From positions 1-8,013 of the forward strand of contig SKNP01000391.1 of NCBI GenBank assembly GCA_007120485.1: a stretch of DNA of 8,013 nt, given 5' to 3'. A model generated the notes under the pieces. The model had not been told where the DNA came from, ran no database searches, and saw only the letters and a program-made list of their open reading frames with translations. A program made the translations under genes and the position numbers. The stretch comes from Nitriliruptoraceae bacterium. GTDB lineage: Bacteria; Actinomycetota; Nitriliruptoria; Nitriliruptorales; Nitriliruptoraceae. Below are positions 1-4,765 of this stretch, piece by piece (position 1 is the first letter of the stretch; each line of letters begins with the position of its first letter).

Positions 1-281
1 CCGGCGGCGACCTCCCGACGATGCAACGTGCCGGTCGGGAAGTCCCACAGCGGCCGCTCACCCCGCTGGGGCTTGTAGACCGCCAGGTCGTCCGGATCGA
101 GGTCCTCGACCTGCAGATCCCGCCCCAGGTGGTCGGCGACCTCCTCGATCGAGCGCGGATCGCGGTCGATCAGCCGGACCAGCAGGGTCGCGTTCGAGGC
201 GTCGGCGAACCGGCCGAGCAGCTCCAGAGGTGCTCGTTGCAAGCGATCGCCGGTCGCGTGGACCGCAGCGGTGTCGGTCAT
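1..281 (-). CDS. SCO1664 family protein, PI3/PI4-kinase-like fold (3' part missing, off left edge)
   Basis: Only the first 93 codons are present; the gene reads leftwards out of the window. The translation contains the family hallmark VYKPQRGERPLWDFP (residues 68-82) followed by GTLHRREVAA (84-93). I recognise this as the SCO1664 family (TIGR03843), which is remotely related to phosphatidylinositol-kinase-like folds. By analogy with kinases, K70 would be the nucleotide-contacting lysine and E90 its helix-C glutamate; this is inference. The ATG at 281 is the first usable start after the DUF3090 stop, leaving a 25-base gap with only a weak ribosome-binding site. Residues 36-66 look like extra sequence between the ASNATLL strand and VYKP compared with the Streptomyces-type proteins I remember. 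It is the last visible gene of a three-gene operon with the DUF3090 protein and a histidine phosphatase. The substrate is unknown. Confidence 0.85.
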   Translation of the reverse strand, partial: MTDTAAVHATGDRLQRAPLELLGRFADASNATLLVRLIDRDPRSIEEVADHLGRDLQVEDLDPDDLAVYKPQRGERPLWDFPTGTLHRREVAA

Positions 282-306
282 GGGCTCGTCGACACGGCAC
301 GCACCC

Positions 307-810
307 TCACCGGCTGAGCTTGCCGTGCCCGTTCGTCGACGGGCAGACGTGGGAGCCGTCCTGGGCGGTGGGGCGCCCGCACAGCTCGCAGCGGGGCCGG
401 CCCTGCCCGACGACCTCGACCGCGTGAGCCGCCAGCCGTCGGGTCTGGTCGCGGTCGCACCAGATGCGGGCGCTGTCCGGCTCGGTGTCCTCGACCGTCA
501 GGGCCACGACCTCGATCGCGAAGCGGCCCGCGTCCGGGTCCAGCCCGAGCGAGATCTCGCCGACGCTCCAGGCCGGCTCGATCGGGGTCCGCAGCTCCAT
601 CGCGTCGCGGTCCCAGTCGGTGGCCGGTTCGTCGTCGATCCGGGTCAGCAACTGGCCGAGCAGTTCGCCGAGCCCCTCGATCTGCCCTTTCTCCATCTGC
701 AGGGTGAGCAGGTCCTCCCCCTCCTGCGCCTGCAGGAAGAAGGTGCGCTCGCCGGGTCGGCCGGTGTAGCCGACGGTGACGTGGTGCGGTTGCGACAGCT
801 CGATCTCCAT
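307..810 (-). CDS. DUF3090 family protein (actinobacterial trio member, zinc-ribbon-like C terminus)
   Basis: This 167-residue protein matches the DUF3090 family (TIGR03847): a conserved N-terminal GRPGERTFFLQA motif (residues 17-28), an acidic amphipathic middle, and a C-terminal knuckle with C141-x2-C144 and then H154-x-C156-P and NGH (160-162). The knuckle could bind zinc. No catalytic motif or membrane segment is visible, so it is probably a soluble cytoplasmic partner. The start is the ATG at 810, which overlaps the TGA of the upstream histidine phosphatase by one base (TGATG); this implies translational coupling, with AGGGG a short distance upstream inside the phosphatase gene. The frame stays open upstream to 1137, but that stretch is out of frame with, and antisense to nothing but, the well-supported phosphatase coding region, so it is rejected. 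The biochemical function is not established as far as I know. Confidence 0.9.
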   Translation of the reverse strand: MEIELSQPHHVTVGYTGRPGERTFFLQAQEGEDLLTLQMEKGQIEGLGELLGQLLTRIDDEPATDWDRDAMELRTPIEPAWSVGEISLGLDPDAGRFAIEVVALTVEDTEPDSARIWCDRDQTRRLAAHAVEVVGQGRPRCELCGRPTAQDGSHVCPSTNGHGKLSR

Positions 811-812
811 CA
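808..812 (-). promoter_or_regulatory. TGATG stop-start overlap (translational coupling)
   Basis: On the minus strand the phosphatase stop codon (812-810) shares one base with the DUF3090 start codon (810-808). Ribosomes finishing the phosphatase can reinitiate directly, which suggests fixed stoichiometry of the two proteins. Confidence 0.8.
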
Positions 813-1439
813 GGCACGCCCCTTGCCGTCGGTCGCTGGCGGATACGGCCCCGTGTCGTTGCAACCCAGCAGCACCGGGTGCCCCTCGGCCGGCAGGTGG
901 AGGACCGTGACCGACGCGGGGGCGATCATCAGCCGTTGGAACGCGTCCAGCGGCATGGCGAGGTGGTGGGCGACGACGGCCTTGATCACGTCCGCGTGGC
1001 TGACGCAGACGATCCGCTCGTCGCCGTGCTCGGCGGCCAACGTCTCCGTGGTCTCGACCGCGCGGGCCTGCGCGGCGCGGATCGACTCGCCGCCCGGGAA
1101 GGTCATCCGTGACGGCGTGGCCTGCACGGTCGTCCAAGCCTTGCGACGTCGGAGCTGGCCGAGCGGTTTGTCGGTCCAGTCGCCGTAGTCGACCTCACCG
1201 AGCCCGCGGCGGGTCCTCACCCGCAGCCCGTGCAGCCGGGCCACGTGCTTGGCCGTCTCCTGCGTGCGTTCCAGGGGCGAGCTGTAGACGGCGGCGATGG
1301 GCTGGTCGGCCAGTCGTTGCGCCGTCGCCTCGGCCTGGCCGACCCCGGCGGCGTCGAGGTGGACGCCCGGTGTCCAACCACCGAGCCGCTTGCCGGTCGA
1401 TGCGGTGGTGGCGTGCCGCACGAGCACGAGCGTGGCCAC
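810..1439 (-). CDS. Histidine phosphatase family protein, MSMEG_4193 type
   Basis: This 209-residue protein belongs to the histidine phosphatase (phosphoglycerate-mutase-like) superfamily. The N terminus LVLVRHATTAS carries the phospho-accepting H9 next to R8. Other catalytic-pocket residues are in place: R58 in SSPLERTQETA, the likely acid E82 in LGEVDYGDW, and the second histidine H148 in VCVSHADVIK. The WTPGVHLD segment (22-29) and overall length fit the MSMEG_4193 subfamily (TIGR03848), annotated as a putative phosphomutase or phosphatase. The start is the GTG at 1439, preceded by GAGGAG with a 5-base gap. It is first in a unit with the DUF3090 and SCO1664-type genes. I expect phosphomonoesterase activity rather than true glycolytic mutase activity; the physiological substrate cannot be read from the sequence. 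Confidence 0.92.
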   Translation of the reverse strand: MATLVLVRHATTASTGKRLGGWTPGVHLDAAGVGQAEATAQRLADQPIAAVYSSPLERTQETAKHVARLHGLRVRTRRGLGEVDYGDWTDKPLGQLRRRKAWTTVQATPSRMTFPGGESIRAAQARAVETTETLAAEHGDERIVCVSHADVIKAVVAHHLAMPLDAFQRLMIAPASVTVLHLPAEGHPVLLGCNDTGPYPPATDGKGRA

Positions 1440-1444
1440 GGGGA

Positions 1445-1450
1445 CTCCTC
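1445..1450 (-). promoter_or_regulatory. Ribosome-binding site for histidine phosphatase
   Basis: GAGGAG on the minus strand lies 5 bases before the GTG at 1439. It fixes this unusual start codon, which directly precedes the conserved LVLVRH motif. Confidence 0.7.
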
Positions 1451-1479
1451 GTCAGCGGGATCGGACGCGTTCGGCGCCG

Positions 1480-1485
1480 ACCGTA
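1480..1485 (-). promoter_or_regulatory. Possible -10 element for the phosphatase-DUF3090-SCO1664 operon
   Basis: TACGGT on the minus strand fits the actinobacterial TAnnnT -10 pattern and lies about 40 bases before the GTG start. No convincing -35 box is visible at the expected distance, so this is only a candidate. Confidence 0.25.
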
Positions 1486-1550
1486 GCGAGGAACCGCGCG
1501 AGCGAGGCGTGGCCGCGCCACCTGCGGGCGCATCCACGGCGTCGGGCACC

Positions 1551-1587
1551 TCGCCGGCGGGTGGTCGGTGGCGTCACCCGCCGGCGA
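1551..1587 (-). terminator. Strong GC hairpin 3' of the HesB-like gene
   Basis: A perfect 13-bp inverted repeat (arms 1551-1563 and 1575-1587) flanks an 11-base loop. It starts 10 bases beyond the HesB-like stop codon at 1597. No T-tract follows on either strand, so it is a non-canonical, actinobacterial-style terminator or an mRNA 3'-end stabiliser. It also separates the HesB-like gene from the downstream phosphatase operon, which supports independent transcription of the two. Confidence 0.65.
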
Positions 1588-1596
1588 ACCGCGGAC

Positions 1597-1899
1597 TCAC
1601 GCCTCGGGGTCGTCCTCCTGGGGAACGATCGTCAGCTGGGCGCCTTCGGGGGTGTCCTCGACGTCGAGCTTGCTGCCCGACAGCGGCTCGGCGAGCTCCG
1701 GCGAGACGTAGATCTCGGTCCCCGACTGCTCGGTGACCTCGTCACCCTCGGCCGGCTCTTCGGCGAAGGCCAGCGCGAGCGCGGCCTGACCCTGCTCATC
1801 GGCCTGGGCGAACACGCGCACCCCGTGGGAGTCGGGGATCTCCTGGGCGGCGCGGGCCTCGTTCAAGGCGCTGACGGCGGACTCTGTGACCTGCAACAC
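1597..1899 (-). CDS. HesB/IscA-like (A-type carrier fold) protein lacking cysteines
   Basis: This small acidic protein has 100 residues. Its opening LQVTESAVSALNEA resembles the first helix of A-type iron-sulfur carriers (HesB/IscA, PF01521). The middle GVRVFAQADEQGQAALALAF aligns with the strand pair that normally begins with GGC-SG, and a C-terminal EGAQLTIV strand closes the domain. No cysteine is present from the GTG at 1899 onward, so the three canonical cluster ligands are absent. Cys-less HesB-like proteins do occur in actinobacteria, to my recollection, without assigned function. I chose the GTG at 1899 because the family typically begins just before the TES motif; an in-frame start at 1974 would add 25 residues unlike the family. 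The ribosome-binding site is weak (AGG about 8 bases upstream). It could be an iron-binding or merely structural homologue; direct cluster transfer is unlikely. Confidence 0.68.
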   Translation of the reverse strand: MLQVTESAVSALNEARAAQEIPDSHGVRVFAQADEQGQAALALAFAEEPAEGDEVTEQSGTEIYVSPELAEPLSGSKLDVEDTPEGAQLTIVPQEDDPEA

Positions 1900-2173
1900 G
1901 GGGGAACCTGAGGTTGGGTACCGGTTGTCGTGAGCGACCCTACAAGCGCACCGGGTGACCCGCAGTTCCGACACGGACCGATGACCACGGTCCTCGGCTA
2001 CCGCCGGTCACCGGGCCACCGGCCGGTCAGCTGGGCGCCGCCGCCGGTCACCTGGTCACCCACCGCCAGCGGCCAACCGGGTGGGGTGCCGCCGAGAGTC
2101 CGGCCACCTCGCCACCGGCCGGCCAGCTGGGGCCGCCGGGAGTCCGGCCACGCGCCGCGGCCGACCGGGTCGC
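1900..2173. other. Non-coding spacer between typA and the HesB-like gene
   Basis: This 274-base spacer lies between two same-strand genes. No credible gene is seen: the plus-strand frame open from 1930 gives a Pro/Arg/Gly-rich low-complexity product with no recognisable domain. The right two-thirds contains imperfect repeats, and the left third should hold the promoter of the HesB-like gene. TAGGGT on the minus strand about 50 bases before the GTG is a weak -10 candidate with no clear -35 box. Confidence 0.6.
2001..2151. repeat. Imperfect interspersed repeats with palindromic cores downstream of typA
   Basis: Three short units recur in this 150-base stretch. A 12-mer CCGCCGGTCACC occurs at 2001-2012 and 2041-2052. 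A 21-mer beginning GCCACCGGCCGG occurs at 2015-2035 and 2111-2131 with one mismatch. A 20-mer ending AGTCCGGCCAC occurs at 2088-2107 and 2132-2151 with one mismatch. Palindromes are embedded: ACCGGCCGGT at 2018-2027, CCAGCTGG at 2123-2130, and a small hairpin GCCGG-GAGT-CCGGC at 2135-2148. The block begins about 20 bases after the typA stop codon, so transcripts of it could fold and act as a terminator or 3' structure. Confidence 0.6.
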
Positions 2174-4048
2174 TCAGACCGGCGCGCCACCCTGCTTGGC
2201 CCGCTTGGCGATGCGACCGCGCACGTTCGGATCCAGTTCGACCTTGCGCAGGCGCACGTGCGACGGGGTCACCTCGACCGCTTCGTCCTCGCGGATGAAC
2301 TCCAGCGCCTGGTCGAGCGAGAGCTGCCGGGCCGGGGCGAGCCGGACCAGCTCGTCCGAGGTGGCCGAACGCACGTTGGTGAGCTTCTTCTCCTTGGCGG
2401 GGTTGACGTCCATGTCCTCCGAGCGGGCGTTCTCCCCGACGATCATGCCGGTGTAGACCTCCGTGCCCGGAGCGATGAACAGCTGCCCACGCTCCTGGAG
2501 GTTGAGCAGCGCGAACTGGCTCGCGCTGCCCGAGCGGTCGGCCACCAGCGACCCGTTGGGTCGGGTGCGAAGCTCGCCCTGCCAGGGCTCGTACCCGTCG
2601 AACACGTGGTGGAGGATCCCGGTGCCACGGGTCTCGGTCAGGAACTCCGTGCGGAACCCGATCAACCCGCGGGCCGGCACACGGAACTCCAGCCGGGACC
2701 AGCCGGCCGCGTCCCCGCTCGCGCTGCCCGCGGAGGAGGCGACCATCTGCTCCAGCCGTCCCTTGCGCAGGCCCAGGAGCTGGGTGACCACACCGACGTA
2801 GTCATCCGGCACGTCGATCGACAGCCGTTCGAACGGTTCGTGCACCGCACCGTCGACCTCCTTGGTGACCACGCGCGGCTTGCCGACGGTGACCTCGAAC
2901 CCCTCACGCCGCATGTTCTCCACCAGCACCGCCAGCTGCAGCTCGCCGCGCCCCTGCACCTCCCAGGTGTCGGGGCGTTCGGTCGGCAGCACTCGCAGGG
3001 AGACGTTGCCGACCAGCTCCTGCTTGAGCCGGTTCTCGACCAAGCGGGCGGTGAGCTTGCTGCCGTCGCGACCGGCCAACGGTGAGTTGTTGACACCGAT
3101 CGTCATCCCCAGGCTCGGCTCGTCGACGGTGAGCACCGGCAACGGTCGCGGATCGTCGGCGTCGGCCAGCGTCTCGCCGATGGTGACCTCGTCGATGCCG
3201 GCCACCGCGATCAGATCGCCCGGGCCGGCGTGGTCGACCAGGACGCGGTCGAGCGCCTCGGTCTTGTGGATCTCCCCGAGCTTGACCTTCTCGATCGACC
3301 CGTCCGCTCGGCACCACGCCACGGTCTGGCCACGTCGGACCTCGCCGTGCTGGATCCGGCACAACGCCAACCGCCCCAGGTACGGGGACGCATCGAGGTT
3401 GGTGACCAACGCCTGGAACGGGTGCGCCGGGTCGTGCTCGGGGGCGGGGACCTGGTCGAGCAGCACGCGGAACAGCGGGCCGAGATCGCTGCCCGGCTCG
3501 GACGGGTCCAGCGTCGCCGTGCCGTCCTTGGCGTTGGTGTAGAGCACCGGCAGGTCGATCTGCGCGTCATCGGCACCCAGGTCGATGAGCAGGTCGTAGG
3601 TGGTCGCCACGACCTCGTCGATGCGGGCGTCCGGCCGGTCGATCTTGTTGACCACGACGATCACCGGGAGGCCGCCTTCGAGGGCTTTGCGCAGCACGAA
3701 CCGGGTCTGCGGGAGCGGCCCTTCCGACGCGTCGACCAGCAGCAGCGCCGCGTCCACCATCGCCAGGGCACGCTCCACCTCGCCACCGAAGTCGGCGTGT
3801 CCGGGCGTGTCGACGACGTTGACGGTCACGTGTTCATCACCGTCGGGGACGACCACCGCGGTGTTCTTCGCCAGGATCGTGATACCGCGCTCACGTTCCT
3901 GATCGCCGGAGTCCATCACCCGTTCGTCGATGTCCTGGTTGGCCCGGAACACGCCGGACTGCCACAGCATGGCATCCACCAGGGTCGTCTTGCCGTGGTC
4001 GACGTGCGCGATGATGGCGACGTTGCGGAGGTCGGTGCGGGTGGCCAC
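2174..4048 (-). CDS. typA: Translational GTPase TypA/BipA
   Basis: This 624-residue protein is a complete TypA (BipA), a ribosome-associated GTPase of the EF-G/LepA class involved in stress and low-temperature growth and in late 50S ribosome assembly. The G domain is intact: G1 AHVDHGKTT (14-22), the RERGITI switch region (52-58), G3 DTPGH (80-84) and G4 NKID (134-137). An EF-Tu-like beta-barrel domain follows (from about residue 205), then EF-G-like alpha/beta domains including VQGRGELQLAVL and RVPARGLIGFRTEF. The TypA-specific C-terminal domain is present, with GMIVGENARSEDMDVNP and KEKKLTNVR, which bind the ribosome. Length matches the family. The start is the GTG at 4048 with AGGA 5 bases upstream, placing the P-loop at the usual distance from the N terminus. 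It appears to be transcribed alone from its own promoter. Confidence 0.97.
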   Translation of the reverse strand: MATRTDLRNVAIIAHVDHGKTTLVDAMLWQSGVFRANQDIDERVMDSGDQERERGITILAKNTAVVVPDGDEHVTVNVVDTPGHADFGGEVERALAMVDAALLLVDASEGPLPQTRFVLRKALEGGLPVIVVVNKIDRPDARIDEVVATTYDLLIDLGADDAQIDLPVLYTNAKDGTATLDPSEPGSDLGPLFRVLLDQVPAPEHDPAHPFQALVTNLDASPYLGRLALCRIQHGEVRRGQTVAWCRADGSIEKVKLGEIHKTEALDRVLVDHAGPGDLIAVAGIDEVTIGETLADADDPRPLPVLTVDEPSLGMTIGVNNSPLAGRDGSKLTARLVENRLKQELVGNVSLRVLPTERPDTWEVQGRGELQLAVLVENMRREGFEVTVGKPRVVTKEVDGAVHEPFERLSIDVPDDYVGVVTQLLGLRKGRLEQMVASSAGSASGDAAGWSRLEFRVPARGLIGFRTEFLTETRGTGILHHVFDGYEPWQGELRTRPNGSLVADRSGSASQFALLNLQERGQLFIAPGTEVYTGMIVGENARSEDMDVNPAKEKKLTNVRSATSDELVRLAPARQLSLDQALEFIREDEAVEVTPSHVRLRKVELDPNVRGRIAKRAKQGGAPV

Positions 4049-4083
4049 GGTGGTCCTGGCGGGTGGGAGCGGGGAACCGGTCG

Positions 4084-4112
4084 ATGCTACCCGGGTTGGC
4101 GGACCGGCTCAG
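4084..4112 (-). promoter_or_regulatory. Probable typA promoter
   Basis: On the minus strand, CTGAGC (4112-4107) and TAGCAT (4089-4084) are separated by 17 bases. TAGCAT is a good actinobacterial -10; CTGAGC matches TTGACA only at the central TGA. The predicted transcript would start near 4077, giving a leader of about 30 bases before the GTG at 4048. Confidence 0.45.
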
Positions 4113-4115
4113 CGG

Positions 4116-4142
4116 ACGACCGGATCGCGGATCGCGGGTCGC
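4116..4142 (-). terminator. Possible terminator hairpin after the RsbW-like gene, containing tandem GGATCGC
   Basis: The segments 4116-4121 and 4137-4142 can pair (CGACC/GGTCG plus a wobble), with an inner CGCG/CGCG pair at 4126-4129 and 4133-4136. It lies immediately 3' of the RsbW-like stop codon and just upstream of the typA -35 candidate. The core is a tandem duplication of the heptamer GGATCGC (4122-4128 and 4129-4135). No T-tract is present. It could be a weak terminator or an upstream element of the typA promoter. Confidence 0.25.
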
Positions 4143-4145
4143 GCG

Positions 4146-4601
4146 TCAGCTCGGACCCCGGGTCCACGTCAGCCGCACCTGCGTGCCGGGTGGGTCGTCG
4201 TTGGCCTCGACCACCACCTCGTCGGCGACCGCGCGCGTCAGCAGCCAGCCACGTCCGCGCGGTCCCCACGGATCGTCATCAGCGGTGCCGATCTGCTGGC
4301 CATCGCCGCCAAGCCCGTCGCCGCCGAGCCCGTGATCGCTGACGCTGACGATCGCTCGGTCGCCGACGCGGTGCACCGTGAGCTCGATCGGGACATCAAC
4401 TCGTCCGAGGTGTCCGTGCTCGAACGCGTTGGCGAGCACCTCGTGGACGGCGAGTTCGACCCGCTCGCCGTTGTGGCCGCCACCGACGATGGCGACGACG
4501 TCGGCCGCGGCCCGGCCAGCGGCGGGACGCAGCGCGGGCGGGCCGCCCGACACCCACTCGTGCCGCACGAGCTCGCGATCGGAGGCCGTCGCACCGCTCA
4601 C
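4146..4601 (-). CDS. RsbW-like ATP-binding protein (HATPase_c_2, putative anti-sigma factor kinase)
   Basis: This 151-residue single-domain protein belongs to the GHKL/HATPase_c_2 group that includes RsbW and SpoIIAB. The N-box is clear (ELAVHEVLANAFEHGH, 49-64, with E54 and N58). The G1 box is VSDHGLG (87-93) with D89 and G91, and the G2 box is GRGWLLTRAVAD (116-127), followed by the terminal GTQVRLTW strand. Such proteins bind and phosphorylate anti-anti-sigma factors or sequester a sigma factor. The ATP lid is lengthened by a direct duplication (GLGGD twice, 91-100). The start is the GTG at 4601, with only a weak G-rich ribosome-binding site. No sigma factor or STAS-domain partner is encoded nearby, so the partner is unknown. 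It may equally be a serine kinase or ATP sensor of another pathway. Confidence 0.85.
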   Translation of the reverse strand: MSGATASDRELVRHEWVSGGPPALRPAAGRAAADVVAIVGGGHNGERVELAVHEVLANAFEHGHLGRVDVPIELTVHRVGDRAIVSVSDHGLGGDGLGGDGQQIGTADDDPWGPRGRGWLLTRAVADEVVVEANDDPPGTQVRLTWTRGPS

Positions 4602-4686
4602 CGCCCACCCCGATCGTCGGCCGGGACGAGACGCGGGCCGACACCGGACCGCACATCGTTGCCGCTGTCGCTAGCGTCCGTGACCG

Positions 4687-4708
4687 CACGGTCGTGGGGA
4701 CGACCGTG
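4687..4708. repeat. Perfect 9-bp inverted repeat, candidate operator
   Basis: CACGGTCGT (4687-4695) and ACGACCGTG (4700-4708) are perfect reverse complements separated by GGGG. The arrangement fits a dimeric regulator's binding site, or a hairpin in the DUF4269 leader transcript. It sits mid-way between the divergent starts at 4601 and 4766. Confidence 0.5.
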
Positions 4709-4754
4709 GTGGGAGGGTCCGGCGCTGACCGACAGCGTCGAGCGCATCTGGGGC

Positions 4755-4760
4755 GGAGGA
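4755..4760 (+). promoter_or_regulatory. Ribosome-binding site for the DUF4269 gene
   Basis: GGAGGA lies 5 bases before the GTG at 4766. This near-perfect site selects the GTG over the upstream in-frame ATG at 4694 and the downstream ATG at 4799. Confidence 0.75.
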
Positions 4761-4765
4761 ACGCG

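Larger units (their letters stand above)
4602..4765. promoter_or_regulatory. Divergent intergenic region (RsbW-like versus DUF4269)
   Basis: These 164 bases must carry outward promoters for two genes. TAGCGT at about 4672-4677 on the plus strand is a possible -10, but no good -35 box is visible for either direction. Its main visible structure is the inverted repeat at 4687-4708. Confidence 0.4.

Noticed and set aside
811..1137. Longer start for the DUF3090 protein at 1137
   Set aside because: The extension lies wholly inside the histidine phosphatase gene in another frame and has no similarity to the family, whose members begin near the GRPGERTFF motif. The ATG at 810 forms a coupled overlap.
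1900..1974. Upstream start at 1974 for the HesB-like gene, adding 25 residues with two cysteines
   Set aside because: The added segment is unlike the A-type carrier N terminus, and its cysteines are not in ligand positions. The family normally begins just before the TES helix.
2001..2151. Possible CRISPR array
   Set aside because: The repeats are short, each unit occurs only twice, spacing is irregular, and no cas genes are nearby.
1930..2298. Plus-strand small protein gene in the typA/HesB-like spacer
   Set aside because: The product is Pro/Arg/Gly-rich and reflects the repeat composition. It has no ribosome-binding site and runs into the antisense of typA.
2081..4342. Long plus-strand open frames (2081-3085 and 3230-4342) opposite typA
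   Set aside because: They are antisense to a complete, motif-verified typA. Their products are low-complexity Arg/Gly/Val-rich, a usual by-product of very GC-rich codon usage.
4694..4765. Upstream ATG at 4694 as the DUF4269 start
   Set aside because: It lies inside the inverted repeat, has no ribosome-binding site, and adds residues without family similarity. The GTG at 4766 has GGAGGA at an ideal distance.
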